A DNA stretch of 64,000 nucleotides from assembly GCA_030867875.1 (NCBI GenBank), contig JAOWCC010001634.1:37591867-37655866 (forward strand), given 5' to 3'. Origin of the DNA: Actinernus sp. WN-2022 (taxonomy: Eukaryota; Cnidaria; Anthozoa; Actiniaria; Actinernidae). The translations under genes and the position numbers were made by a program. Under the pieces are notes generated by a model. The model made no database searches, had not been told where the DNA came from, and worked only from the letters and a program-made list of their open reading frames with translations. How positions within the stretch are numbered: position 1 is the first letter of the stretch; each line of letters starts with the position of its first letter. This document shows, piece after piece, positions 10,950-24,400 of the stretch.

Positions 10950-12203
10950 CCTGGTTCACACTAGCAACATAAGTACAAGCAACATACGTTAGGCGAGTTA
11001 GAAGTTACTGTATACATACTTTGTCAATAAATACTGTCGAGAGTAAGAACTTGGATTGTGTGTGTAACTCTTGGGTGGGAGATCGAAACATGTTTCTTTA
11101 ATTCATATTGACAAAAGCATCGCCTTTTGTAAGTCTTCTGAGCTTTTAAAATAAATACCCAAAAATTCAGAATATACGCGAGCATCAATAAGATCGACCA
11201 TGTACCATTGCAGCATATCGGAATTTATTGATCCTGATCGGGCTGATACAACTCCTGATTGTGACTCGATCATAAGCGGCTCTGGACGATAAGTGGACAG
11301 TTAACCACTTGAAGTTTACCTAGGAGGTCTTAACCGATCTAAGATGATCTGGCCGATGTTTATAAAAGTCATATGCTCTCATACAAAAATGCTCTGCTGA
11401 ATTGCATGTATCAATGTGTTTTTTTACTTGTTGGGTTTAGCTTTTACAACAGGTAATTTTAAGTAGCGGGAAAGCGTTGTCATATTAATCAGTGATGGAG
11501 TATTAATTTACATCATTAACCCGTCCAGTATTTAAGAAATAGAAAACATTTTCCGTGTTTCCATAGAGTTCTAGAAACACGAGTGGGAGTTTGGGAGAAC
11601 GAGAAATGGTAATTGGAACACGAGCCCACCGAGCGAGTGTTTCCATTGCTATTTCGAGTTCTTCCAATGTTCCACGTGTGTTTCTATAACTCTATGGGAA
11701 CAGGGGTAAAATGTTTACTACTACCTTTATAAAAGAAACGAGTAAAAAAACATTTCGCTCTTTTCAACTGATCATCAAAACTTAAATTCTTCCAACCAGT
11801 TCAAGCACGCGCTCAACTTTCTATGTTTCTAAAGAGTTATAGAAACACGTCAGCCAATCAGAGCGCGCGTACTATCGAATCTATCTTATAATGCATTATG
11901 ATGAATAGATAAGTATGTCTCATATATGTATTTAATGTTGCATGTTTTGCAGTTATTCCCTTCATAGCCAAATATAATGTTTGCTTCAGAACAAAGGCTT
12001 TTTACAATGCTAAAGGAACAAAACACTCCAATGAAAAAGAATGCAAATTAATTAAGGATCAATTTACGGCGAGGTGTGAATGACAGATTTGACTAACAAT
12101 CAACTCAAGCTTCTTTTGTCTCCCATTCACTTGACCTAATTATCACCTTGGTAACCTATTCAGACTTTTCAATCGCGCGTTACCAACCCCTTTTCAGACA
12201 GAG
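10950..12203. other. Intergenic spacer B3-B4
   Basis: Copy of the B1-B2 spacer: fused A-derived poly(A) region, B upstream repeat and a full foldback near 11560-11700. No gene is seen. Confidence 0.6.
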
Positions 12204-12266
12204 TATACATACAAGGCAAGCAACTGCACAATCAGTTAGCACTTGTCTGCAACTAGCACTCGACAG

Positions 12267-13705
12267 ATGGAGACCTTGAAGATGAGACTGTTTCACGTGA
12301 AGCGTCAACTAACATTTGGTGCGAGTGATTTCAAAACCTGTTCATATCTATGGTAAGTACAAACATCTCTATATGTATACAATAAATATTTGATATGGCT
12401 GTTCAAGGATTTCATTACATTTTGATAGTAGGCGTCAGGGGCATTACAAGTTCCTGTATCGATACTGGTTAGCTCAGTTGGTAGAGCACGGTCTAGAATG
12501 CGAGGGATCGAACCTAGTTACGCGTATATCTTTCCGTAGAAATCTGATCTATATTATTCATTCCCATTCAGATCTCGAGCCTCTTGAGAGACAAGCTTTA
12601 AAACATTCAACGACAACTGAAATTCCGGGAAACCGTCCTTCTGGCAAATCAGTCAGCGATAGTCAGCCACAGATCATGCGTAGGAGGTTTACAGAGAATC
12701 AGGTGAAGAGACTTGAAACAGCGTTTGAAGAAAACGACCTGCTGGGCACAAAGGCTCGTCAAGAATTAGCAATGGAGCTTGGAGTTGATGTTAAACGAAT
12801 TCAGGTAAATGAGTTATCCAAAATACTTTATATCAATGGTGAAAGTTTCTCGTCCTAATTAAAAACTCAATAAGTTACAGGCTTCTTCATTCATCACACT
12901 GCCGCGGATAACAAACCGCAACCAATTAGTTTTCTTTTTCAAGAAATCATCAATTATTTGTAATTGGAGAGTTCGCTTTTGAAGCACTTTGTTAAGTTTT
13001 TGAACATTTTGTGTCAGTCAATGAAAAAGCCTCCGTTTCTGGATATATGTTACTTAGTCGACGTATCTGTTTTTCTTTCTCCAGTCATGGTTCAAGCGAC
13101 GCAGAGCAGAAGAGCGAGCCAACCAACACAGAGTAAAGATGATTCGCAACTCAATACAAACTGCCAAGCGTTGGGCTGCAAAGCAACAACTAAGAGAATC
13201 CCTCAATGGACGTCCACATCCAACAAAGCGCACTGCTCAAGTAGCATCAGTTGTAACAGAATTACACCAGTCTCCCGTCGCTGAACACCAGTTTATGCCA
13301 CATCAATATTTCGCACCGCAAATCTTCCCAAACCCTGGAATGCCGAGGTTTCGTTCAACGCCTGTCAAACTTGCTTCACGAACCGAGACCAACGTGAACC
13401 ATCCAAACTACCACGACTTGCCCAACCATATTTATGGCCTGGAGATCGAGGAAGGCTCCTGTCCCCAAACACCGAATGCTCTTGGAATGGAAAACGACCA
13501 TTTACAAACTCACATTTATGGAGGAGGAGTTGTCGGCAGTTGTGTCCCACCGACTCCAGATTACAGACCAAGGGAAATCATGTCCGAAGTGGAAATGATG
13601 AAAAAGACAATATTCAAGCTAGAAACTCGTGTACGTAGGAATGAACAGATGCTGAACATGTTACTGAGTAGCGATAGCTTTGGGAAGGTTTCTAGACAGC
13701 TTTAG
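12267..13705 (+). pseudogene. Type B homeobox gene, copy B4 (long, exon 1 frameshift)
   Basis: Exons 12267-12352, 12572-12804 and 13085-13705. Exon 1 lacks two bases (CTGTTCATATC where the others have CTGTTCTCATATC), so splicing to exon 2 makes TGA across the junction and ends translation after 28 residues. Exon 2 also has P26L in the homeodomain (NDLLGT). Exon 3 is the intact long form with the CxPPTPDYR motif and coiled coil. An open frame runs from an in-frame ATG at 12478 in intron 1 into exon 2, so an alternative first exon could rescue it, but I see no promoter for that. Confidence 0.7.
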
Positions 13706-13826
13706 TTTTTACATCTGGGTGACAATTTATAGTATATTTTTCTAGTAAACAATTTTCTCAATTTTAAATTTCTTATTAATTGTGAACAGTTAGAATAGTT
13801 AAAAGTTACTGTATACACACTTTGTA

Positions 13827-13832
13827 AATAAA
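13827..13832 (+). promoter_or_regulatory. Poly(A) signal of B4
   Basis: AATAAA about 120 bases after the stop, followed by GTCAGGGTGTGTGTGC. Confidence 0.65.
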
Positions 13833-13959
13833 TGCTGTTGAGAAAAAGAAAATTGGTTGTCAGGGTGTGTGTGCAACTCTTGGGAAGGGGTGATACATTG
13901 TTATTTAACTCATATTAACGAAAGTGTTGCATTTCACTCTCCTGTAATTTTACAGTAAA

Positions 13960-16900
13960 TACAATAAAAATGTGTTCGAACCAGAACGTGCGCGTTACTG
14001 AAATTAATTTCACCTTACTTGTTTTAACTCTGCCGTTTTGCCACTCTCAAGTGAGATGAACAAATGTATTTAAACCAGAACGCTCACCTCACCGAGATTA
14101 ATTTCAACTTTCGAAGCGGTAAAATCGTGTTAGCTCAGTTTTAGATGACTGTAAAATACTTCAAAACTAACGCAATAAAGAAATGAAAGGGAATGCTAAG
14201 CAATTTACACCAACTAACAATTGGTTGTTGAGTATGAATATTAATTTGTTTACATGTTAACTCTATTGTCTTCTTGTTTATTGATGTAACTAACAATCTT
14301 TCAATTAATTCAGTCTAATGATTCACAACTTCCCGCCCACTTGTCATAACCTGGCTATATGTTTAATAAAACAGCGTTTATAAGTTTTATCCCATAACTC
14401 CTTGTTTCCAAGGTCTCGATTAGATTAATTTCACCTTACTTGTTTTAACTTAGTGGTTTAGTCACTCTCATGAAGAAATTCGTGTAAACCAGAACACGCG
14501 CGTCAATGTGATTAATTTCACCTTTAATTTTAATACTTGTTTCAACTCAGCCGTTTTGCCACTCTCAAGTGAGATGAACAAATGTATTTAAACCAGAACG
14601 CTCACCTCACCGAGATTAATTTCACCTTACTTGTTGTAACTCAGCCGTTTTGTCACTCTGAAGTGGTATTTCAATTAAAACGCGCGCGTTACTGAAATTA
14701 ATTTCAGCTTTGGAAGCGGTAAAATGGTGTTAGCTCAGTTTTTAGATGAACGTAAAATACATCAAAACTAACGCAATAAAGAAATGAAAGGGAATGCTAA
14801 GCAATTTACATCAATTAACAATTGGGTGTTGAGTATGAATATTAATTTGTTTAATGTCAACTCTATTGTCTTCTTGTCTATTGATGTAACTAACAAGCTT
14901 TCGATTAATTCAGTCTAATGATTCACAACTTCCCGCCCACTTGTCATAACCTGGCTATATGTTTAATAAAACAGCGTTTATAAGTTTTATCCCATAACTC
15001 CTTGTTTCCAAGGTCTCGATTAGATTAATTTCACCTTACTTGTTTTAACTTAGTGGTTTGGTCACTCTCATGAAGAAATTCGTGTAAACCAGAACACGCG
15101 CGTCAATGTGATTAATTTCACCTTTAATTTTAATACTTGTTTCAACTCAGCCGTTTTGCCACTCTCAAGTGAGATGAACAAATGTATTTAAACCAGAACG
15201 CTCACCTCAGCGAGATTAATTACACCTTACTTGTTGTAACTCAGCCGTTTTGTCACTCTGAAGTGGTATTTCAATCAAAACGCGCGCGTTACTGAAATTA
15301 ATTTCAGCTTTGGAAGCGGTAAAATGGTGTTAGCTCTGTTTTTAGATGAACGTATAATACATCAAAACTAACGCAATAAAGAAATGAAAGGGAATGCTAA
15401 GCAATTTACATCAATTAACAATTGGCTGTTGAGTATGAATATTAATTTGTTTACATGTCAACTCTATTGTCTTCTTGTTTATTGATCTAACTAACAAGCT
15501 TTCAATTAATTCAGTCTAATGAGTCACAACTTCCCGCCCACTTGTCATAACCTGGCTATATGTTTAATAAAACAGCGTTTATAAGTTTTATCCCATAACT
15601 CCTTGTTTCCAAGGTCTCGATTAGATTAATTTCACCTTACTTGTTTTAACTCAGCCGTTTTGTCACTCTCAAGTCACATGAAGATTTCTTCATAAAAACA
15701 TAACTCAGCAGTTTTGTCACTCTCAAGTCACACGAAGAAATATATTTAAACCAGAACGCGCGCGTCACTGAAATTGATATCACCTTACTTCTTTTAACTC
15801 AGCCGTTTTGTCAACTGTCAAGTCACCTGAAGATTTCTTCATGAAAACATAACTCCGCAGTTTTGTCACTCTCAAGTCACACGAAGAAATTTATTTAAAC
15901 CAGAACGCGCGCGTCACTGAAATTGATATCACCTTACTTGTTTTTACTCAGCCGTTTTGTCACTCTCAAGTCACATGAAGATTTCTTCATGAAAACATAA
16001 CTCAGCAGTTTTGTCACTCTCAAGTCACACGAAGAAATTTATTTAAACCAGAACGCGCGCGTCACTGAAATTGATATCACCTTACTTGTTTTTACTCAGC
16101 CGTTTTGTCACTCTCAAGTCACATGAAGATTTCTTCATGAAAACATAACTCAGCAGTTTTGTCACTCTCAAGTCACACGAAGAAATTTATTTAAACCAGA
16201 ACGCGCGCGTCACTGAAATTGATACCACCTTACTTGTTTTAACTCAGCCGTTTTGTCACCTCTCAAGTGACATGAAGAAATGTTTTTAAATCAGAACGCG
16301 CGCGTTACTGAGATTAATTTCAGCTTTGGAAGCAGTAACATCGTATTAGGTCACTTTTTAGATGACTTTAAAATACTTCAAAACTAACGCAATAAAGAAA
16401 TGAAAGGGAATGCTAAGCAATTTACATCAATTAACAATTGGGTGTTGAGTATGAATATTAATTTGTTTACATGTCAACTCTATTGTCTTCTTGTCTATTG
16501 ATGTAACTAACAAGCTTTTAATTAATTCAGTCTAATGAGTCACACCTTCCAGCCCACATGTCCTAACCAGGCTATATGTTTAATAAAACAGCGTTTATAC
16601 CCATAACTCCTTGTTTCCAAGGTCTCGATTAGTTTAATTTCACATTACTTGTTTTAACTTAGTGGTTTTGTCACTCTCATGAAGAAATTCGTGTAAACCA
16701 GAACACGCGCGTAAGTGAGATTAATTTCATCTTACTTGTTTTAACTCAGCCGTTTCCTCAACTCTAAAGTCATATGAACACATATATTTTAACCAGAACG
16801 CACGCGTTACTGAAATTAATTTCATCTTACTTCTTTTAACTCAGCCGTGTCACACGAAGAAATTTATTTAAACCAGAATGCGCCCGTCACTGAGATTGAT

Positions 16901-18271
16901 ATCACCTTACTTGTTTTTACTCAGCCGTTTTGTCAACTATCAAGTCACATGAAGATTTATTCATTTTAACATAACTCCGCAGTTTTGTCACTCTCAAGTC
17001 ACACGAAGAAATTTATTTAAACCAGAACGCGCGCGTCACTGAAATTCATATCACCTTACTTGTTTTAACTCAGCCGTTTTGTCAACTGTCAAGTCACCTG
17101 AAGATTTCTTCATGAAAACATAACTCCGCAGTTTTGTCACTCTCAAGTCACACGAAGAAATTTATTTAAACCAGAACGCGCGCGTCACTGAAATTGATAT
17201 CACCTTACTTGTTTTAACTCAGCCGTTTTGTCAACTCTCAAGTGACATGAAGAAATATATTTAAATCAGAACGCGCGCGTTACTGAGATTAATTTCGGCT
17301 TTGGAAGCAGTAACATCGTATTAGGTCACTTTTTAGATGACTTTAAAAAACTTCAAAACTAACGCAATAAAGAAATGAAAGGGAATGCTAAGCAATTTAC
17401 ATCAATTAACAATTGGGTGTTGAGTATGAATATTAATTTGTTTACATGTCAACTCTATTGTCTTCTTGTCTATTGATGTAACTAACAAGCTTTCAATTAA
17501 TTCAGTCTAATGAGTCACACCTTCCAGCCCACATGTCCTAACCAGGCTATATGTTTAATAAAACAGCGTTTATACCCATAACTCCTTGTTTCCAAGGTCT
17601 CGATTAGTTTAATTTCACATTACTTGTTTTAACTTAGTGGTTTTGTCACTCTCATGAAGAAATTCGTGTAAACCAGAACACGCGCGTAAGTGAGATTAAT
17701 TTCATCTTACTTGTTTTAACTCAGCCGTTTCCTCAACTCTAAAGTCATATGAACACATATATTTTAACCAGAACGCACGCGTTACTGAAATTAATTTCAT
17801 CTTACTTCTTTTAACTCAGCCGTGTCACACGAAGAAATTTATTTAAACCAGAATGCGCCCGTCACTGAGATTGATATCACCTTACTTGTTTTTACTCAGC
17901 CGTTTTGTCAACTATCAAGTCACATGAAGATTTCTTCATTATAACATAACTCCGCAGTTTTGTCACTCTCAAGTCACACGAAGAAATTTATTTAAACCAG
18001 AACGCGCGCGTCACTGAAATTCATATCACCTTACATGTTTTAACTCAGCCGTTTTGTCAACTGTCAAGTCACCTGAAGATTTCTTCATGAAAACATAACT
18101 CCGCAGTTTTGTCACTCTCAAATCACACGAAGAAATTTATTTAAACCAGAACGCGCGCGTCACTGAAATTGATATCACCTTACTTGTTTTAACTCAGCCG
18201 TTTTGTCAACTCTCAAGTGACATGAAGAAATGTATTTAAATCAGAACGCGCGCGTTACTGAGATTAATTTC
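13960..18271. repeat. Minisatellite block 1 with higher-order units
   Basis: The first part has three modules spaced exactly 600 bases (TTAGCTC(A/T)G at 14131, 14731 and 15331); the second has about 975-base units (starts near 16346 and 17320). Inside are 148-149-base repeats carrying CAGAACGCGCGCGTCACTG, GAAATTGATATCACC or GAAATTAATTTCA and CTCAGCCGTTTTGTCA. Longer modules copy the A2 region just upstream of its TATA box and end in a broken TATA (GGCTATATGTTTAATAAAAC). No open reading frame of note. The block ends by joining the A 3' UTR at CGGCT. Confidence 0.85.
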
Positions 18272-19731
18272 GGCTGTCACGTGACTAACCTACACGAACT
18301 GATGAAAGATAGCTGATGCTAGCTGAAAGCTTCTCTCAACCTTCAAACTTGTTGTGTGAAACTGTAAAATTTCTTAGTCATTGTGAACATTTAGAATAGT
18401 TAGAAGTTACTGTATGTATACTTTATCAATAAATGCTGCTGAGAAAAGAAACTTGGTTGTGTGTGTGTGTGCAACTCTTGGGAAGGGTGATACATTGTTA
18501 TTTAACTCATATTAACAAAAGTGCAGTACTTTTACAGTAACTACTATAAAATTCCAAACTCATGCAAGCATTAAGTTTAAGTGGATTTCTGCGCATCACT
18601 GAGTTTAATTTCACTTTACTGGTTTTAACACAGACGTTTTGCCACTCTAAAGTGAGATGAAGAAATGTATTTAAACCAGAACTTTGTCAATAAATACTGT
18701 CGCGAGTAAGAACTTGGATTGTGTGTGTGTAACTCTTGGGTGGGAGATCGAAACATGTTTCTTTAATTCATATTGACAAAAGCCCTTTATAACTCTTCTG
18801 TGCTTTTAAAATAAATACCCTAAAATTCAGAATACACGCAAGCATCAATAAGATCGACCATGTACTATTGCAGCATATCGGAATTTATTGATCCTGATCG
18901 GGCTGATACAACTCCTGATTGTGACTCGATCATAAGCGGCTCTGGACGATAAGTGGACAGTTAACCACTTGAAGTTTACCTAGGAGGTCTTAACCGATCT
19001 AAGATGATCTGGCCGATGTTCATAAAAGTCATATGCTCTCATACAAAAATGCTCTGCTGAATTGCACGTATCAATGTTTGTTTTTTACTTGTTGGGTTTA
19101 GCTTTTTACAACAGGTAACTTTAAATAGCGGGAAAGCGTTGTCATATTAATCAGTGATGGAGTATTAATTCACATCATTAACCCGTCCAGTATTTAAGAA
19201 ATAGAAAACATGTTCCGTGTTTCCATAGAGTTCTAGAAACACGAGTGGGAGTTTATAAAAGAAACGAGTAAAAAAACATTTCGCTCGTTTCAATTGATCA
19301 TCAAAACTTAAATTCTTCCAACCAGCTCAAGCGCGCGCTCAACTTTCTATGTTTCTATAGAGTTATAGAAACACGTCAGCCAATAAGAGCGCGCGTACTA
19401 TCGAATCTATCTTATAATGTATTGTCATAAATAGATAAGTATGTCTCATATAAGTATTTAATGTTTCATGTTTTTCACAGTTATTCCCTTCAGAGTCAAA
19501 TATAATGTTTGCTTCAGAACAAAGGCTTTTTACAATGCTAAAGGAACAAAACACTCCAATGAAAAAGAATGCAAATTAATTAAGGATCAATTTACGGCGA
19601 GGTGTGAATGACAGATTTGACTAACAATCAACTCAAGCTTCTTTTGTCTCCCATTCACTTGACCTAATTATCACCTTGGTAACCTATTCAGACTTTTCAC
19701 TCGCGCGTTACCAACCCCTTTTCAGACAGAG
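18272..19731. other. Orphan type A 3' UTR plus B5 upstream spacer
   Basis: GTCACGTGACTAACC onward matches the A1/A2 3' UTR (compare 914 onward), yet the A coding exons are gone, replaced by minisatellite. The A poly(A) signals persist at about 18427, followed by the standard B spacer. Confidence 0.7.
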
Positions 19732-19794
19732 TATACATACAAGGCAAGCAACTGCACAATCAGTTAGCACTTGCCTGCAACTAGCACTCGACAG

Positions 19795-21237
19795 ATGGAG
19801 ACCTTGAAGATGAGACTGTTTCACGTGAAGCGTCAATTAACATTCGGTGTGAGTGATTTCAAAACCTGTTCTCATATCTATGGTAAGTACAAAGATCTCT
19901 ATATGTATACAATAAATATTTGATATGGCTGTTCAGGGATTTCATTACATTTTGATAGTAGGCGTCAGGGGCATTACAAGTTTCTGTATCGATACTGGTT
20001 AGCTTAGTTGTTAGAGCACGGTCTAGAATGAGGGGGATCGAACCTAGTTACGCGTACATCTTTCCGTAGAAATCTGATCTATATTATTCATTCCCATTCA
20101 GATCTCGAGCCTCTTGAGAGACAAGCTTTACCACATTCAACGACAACTGAAATTCCTGGAAACCGTCCTTCTGGCAAAGCAGTCAGCGATAGTCAGCCAC
20201 AGAGCATGCGCAGGAGGTTTACAGAGAAACAGGTGAAGAGACTTGACACAGCGTTTGAAGAAAACGACCTGCCGGGCACAAAGGCGCGTCAAGAATTAGC
20301 AATACAGCTTGGAGTTGATGTTAAACGCATTCAGGTAAATGGGCTATCCAAAATAGACTTTATATCAATGGTGAAAGTTTCTCGTCCTAATTAAAAACTC
20401 AATAAGTTACAGGCTTCTTCATTCATCGCACTGCCGCGGATAACAAACCGCAACCAATTAGTTTTCTTTTTCAAGAAATCATCAATTATTTGTAATTGGA
20501 GAGTTCGCTTTTGAAGCACTTTGTTAAGTTTTTGAACATTTTGTGTCAGTCAATGAAAAAGCCTCCGTTTCTGGATATATGTTACTTAGTCGACGTATCT
20601 GTTTTTCTTTCTCCAGTCATGGTTCAAGCGACGCAGAGCAGAAGAGCGAGCCAACCAACACAGAGTAAAGATGATTCGCAACTCAATACAAACTGCCAAG
20701 CGTTGGGCTGCAAAGCAACAACTAAGAGAATCCCTCAATGGACGTCCACATCCAACAAAGCGCACTGCTCAAGTAGCATCAGTTGTAACAGAATTACACC
20801 AGTCTCCCGTCGCTGAACACCAGTTTATGCCACATCAATATTTCGCACCGCAAATCTTCCCAAACCCTGGAATGCCGAGGTTTCGTTCAACGCCTGTCAA
20901 ACTTGCTTCACGAACCGAGACCAACGTGAACCATCCAAACTACCACGACTTGCCCAACCATATTTATGGCCTGGAGATCGAGGAAGGCTCCTGTCCCCAA
21001 ACACCGAATGCTCTTGGAATGGAAAACGACCATTTACAAACTCACATTTATGGAGGAGGAGTTGTCGGCAGTTGTGTCCCACCGACTCCAGATTACAGAC
21101 CAAGGGAAATCATGTCCGAAGTGGAAATGATGAAAAAGACAATATTCAAGCTAGAAACTCGTGTACGTAGGAATGAACAGATGCTGAACATGTTACTGAG
21201 TAGCGATAGCTTTGGGAAGGTTTCTAGACAGCTTTAG
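19795..21237 (+). CDS. Type B homeobox gene, copy B5 (long, intact)
   Basis: Best candidate for a functional B gene. Exons 19795-19882, 20102-20334 and 20617-21237 join in frame to 313 residues. Layout: METLKMRLFHVKRQLTFGV at the N-terminus; homeodomain 62-121 with K50/R51 and Asp17; basic stretch after helix 3 (QTAKRWAAKQQL); Pro/His-rich middle; SCPQTP at 232-237; CVPPTPDYR at 260-268; probable coiled coil 272-300 (EMMKKTIFKLETRVRRNEQM). The end is DSFGKVSRQL. The coiled coil suggests dimerisation; the two Cys-Pro-Thr-Pro motifs may be partner-binding sites (inference). AATAAA at 21359. No N51, so sequence-specific binding is uncertain. Confidence 0.82.
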
Positions 21238-21489
21238 TTTTTACATCTGGGTGACAATTTATAGTATATTTTTCTAGTAAACAATTTTCTCAATTTTAAA
21301 TTTCTTATTAATTGTGAACAGTTAGAATAGTTAAAAGTTACTGTATACACACTTTGTAAATAAATGCTGTTGAGAAAAAGAAAATTGGTTGTCAGGGTGT
21401 GTGTGCAACTCTTGGGAAGGGGTGATACATTGTTATTTAACTCATATTAACGAAAGTGTTGCATTTCACTCTCCTGTACTTTTACAGTA

Positions 21490-24400
21490 AATACTATAAA
21501 AATGTGTTCGAACCAGAACGTGCGCGTTACTGAAATTAATTTCACCTTACTTGTTTTAACTCTGCCGTTTTGCCACTCTCAAGTGAGATGAACAAATGTA
21601 TTTAAACCAGAACGCTCACCTCACCGAGATTAATTTCAACTTTCGAAGCGGTAAAATCGTGTTAGCTCAGTTTTAGATGACTGTAAAATACTTCAAAACT
21701 AACGCAATAAAGAAATGAAAGGGAATGCTAAGCAATTTACACCAATTAACAATTGGTTGTTGAGTATGAATATTAATTTGTTTACATGTTAACTCTATTG
21801 TCTTCTTGTTTATTGATGTAACTAACAATCTTTCAATTAATTCAGTCTAATGATTCACAACTTCCCGCCCACTTGTCATAACCTGGCTATATGTTTAATA
21901 AAACAGCGTTTATAAGTTTTATCCCATAACTCCTTGTTTCCAAGGTCTCGATTAGATTAATTTCACCTTACTTGTTTTAACTTAGTGGTTTAGTCACTCT
22001 CATGAAGAAATTCGTGTAAACCAGAACACGCGCGTCAATGTGATTAATTTCACCTTTAATTTTAATACTTGTTTCAACTCAGCCGTTTTGCCACTCTCAA
22101 GTGAGATGAACAAATGTATTTAAACCAGAACGCTCACCTCACCGAGATTAATTTCACCTTACTTGTTGTAACTCAGCCGTTTTGTCACTCTGAAGTGGTA
22201 TTTCAATTAAAACGCGCGCGTTACTGAAATTAATTTCAGCTTTGGAAGCGGTAAAATGGTGTTAGCTCAGTTTTTAGATGAACGTAAAATACATCAAAAC
22301 TAACGCAATAAAGAAATGAAAGGGAATGCTAAGCAATTTACATCAATTAACAATTGGGTGTTGAGTATGAATATTAATTTGTTTAATGTCAACTCTATTG
22401 TCTTCTTGTCTATTGATGTAACTAACAAGCTTTCGATTAATTCAGTCTAATGATTCACAACTTCCCGCCCACTTGTCATAACCTGGCTATATGTTTAATA
22501 AAACAGCGTTTATAAGTTTTATCCCATAACTCCTTGTTTCCAAGGTCTCGATTAGATTAATTTCACCTTACTTGTTTTAACTTAGTGGTTTGGTCACTCT
22601 CATGAAGAAATTCGTGTAAACCAGAACACGCGCGTCAATGTGATTAATTTCACCTTTAATTTTAATACTTGTTTCAACTCAGCCGTTTTGCCACTCTCAA
22701 GTGAGATGAACAAATGTATTTAAACCAGAACGCTCACCTCAGCGAGATTAATTACACCTTACTTGTTGTAACTCAGCCGTTTTGTCACTCTGAAGTGGTA
22801 TTTCAATCAAAACGCGCGCGTTACTGAAATTAATTTCAGCTTTGGAAGCGGTAAAATGGTGTTAGCTCTGTTTTTAGATGAACGTATAATACATCAAAAC
22901 TAACGCAATAAAGAAATGAAAGGGAATGCTAAGCAATTTACATCAATTAACAATTGGCTGTTGAGTATGAATATTAATTTGTTTACATGTCAACTCTATT
23001 GTCTTCTTGTTTATTGATCTAACTAACAAGCTTTCAATTAATTCAGTCTAATGAGTCACAACTTCCCGCCCACTTGTCATAACCTGGCTATATGTTTAAT
23101 AAAACAGCGTTTATAAGTTTTATCCCATAACTCCTTGTTTCCAAGGTCTCGATTAGATTAATTTCACCTTACTTGTTTTAACTCAGCCGTTTTGTCACTC
23201 TCAAGTCACATGAAGATTTCTTCATAAAAACATAACTCAGCAGTTTTGTCACTCTCAAGTCACACGAAGAAATATATTTAAACCAGAACGCGCGCGTCAC
23301 TGAAATTGATATCACCTTACTTCTTTTAACTCAGCCGTTTTGTCAACTGTCAAGTCACCTGAAGATTTCTTCATGAAAACATAACTCCGCAGTTTTGTCA
23401 CTCTCAAGTCACACGAAGAAATTTATTTAAACCAGAACGCGCGCGTCACTGAAATTGATATCACCTTACTTGTTTTTACTCAGCCGTTTTGTCACTCTCA
23501 AGTCACATGAAGATTTCTTCATGAAAACATAACTCAGCAGTTTTGTCACTCTCAAGTCACACGAAGAAATTTATTTAAACCAGAACGCGCGCGTCACTGA
23601 AATTGATATCACCTTACTTGTTTTTACTCAGCCGTTTTGTCACTCTCAAGTCACATGAAGATTTCTTCATGAAAACATAACTCAGCAGTTTTGTCACTCT
23701 CAAGTCACACGAAGAAATTTATTTAAACCAGAACGCGCGCGTCACTGAAATTGATACCACCTTACTTGTTTTAACTCAGCCGTTTTGTCACCTCTCAAGT
23801 GACATGAAGAAATGTTTTTAAATCAGAACGCGCGCGTTACTGAGATTAATTTCAGCTTTGGAAGCAGTAACATCGTATTAGGTCACTTTTTAGATGACTT
23901 TAAAATACTTCAAAACTAACGCAATAAAGAAATGAAAGGGAATGCTAAGCAATTTACATCAATTAACAATTGGGTGTTGAGTATGAATATTAATTTGTTT
24001 ACATGTCAACTCTATTGTCTTCTTGTCTATTGATGTAACTAACAAGCTTTTAATTAATTCAGTCTAATGAGTCACACCTTCCAGCCCACATGTCCTAACC
24101 AGGCTATATGTTTAATAAAACAGCGTTTATACCCATAACTCCTTGTTTCCAAGGTCTCGATTAGTTTAATTTCACATTACTTGTTTTAACTTAGTGGTTT
24201 TGTCACTCTCATGAAGAAATTCGTGTAAACCAGAACACGCGCGTAAGTGAGATTAATTTCATCTTACTTGTTTTAACTCAGCCGTTTCCTCAACTCTAAA
24301 GTCATATGAACACATATATTTTAACCAGAACGCACGCGTTACTGAAATTAATTTCATCTTACTTCTTTTAACTCAGCCGTGTCACACGAAGAAATTTATT

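Noticed and set aside
12478..12540. tRNA gene in B intron 1
   Set aside because: Only the D-arm part is tRNA-like; there is no acceptor stem, no anticodon arm and the T-arm is collapsed. Called a SINE relic.
13365..13571. Minus-strand open frame across B exon 3 (repeated at 20897 and 36432)
   Set aside because: It is antisense to the conserved long-form exon 3 and appears wherever that exon is intact. No splice or promoter signal supports it.
15700..18270. CRISPR-like array
   Set aside because: Spacers are as repetitive as the repeats, the genome is eukaryotic and there are no cas genes.
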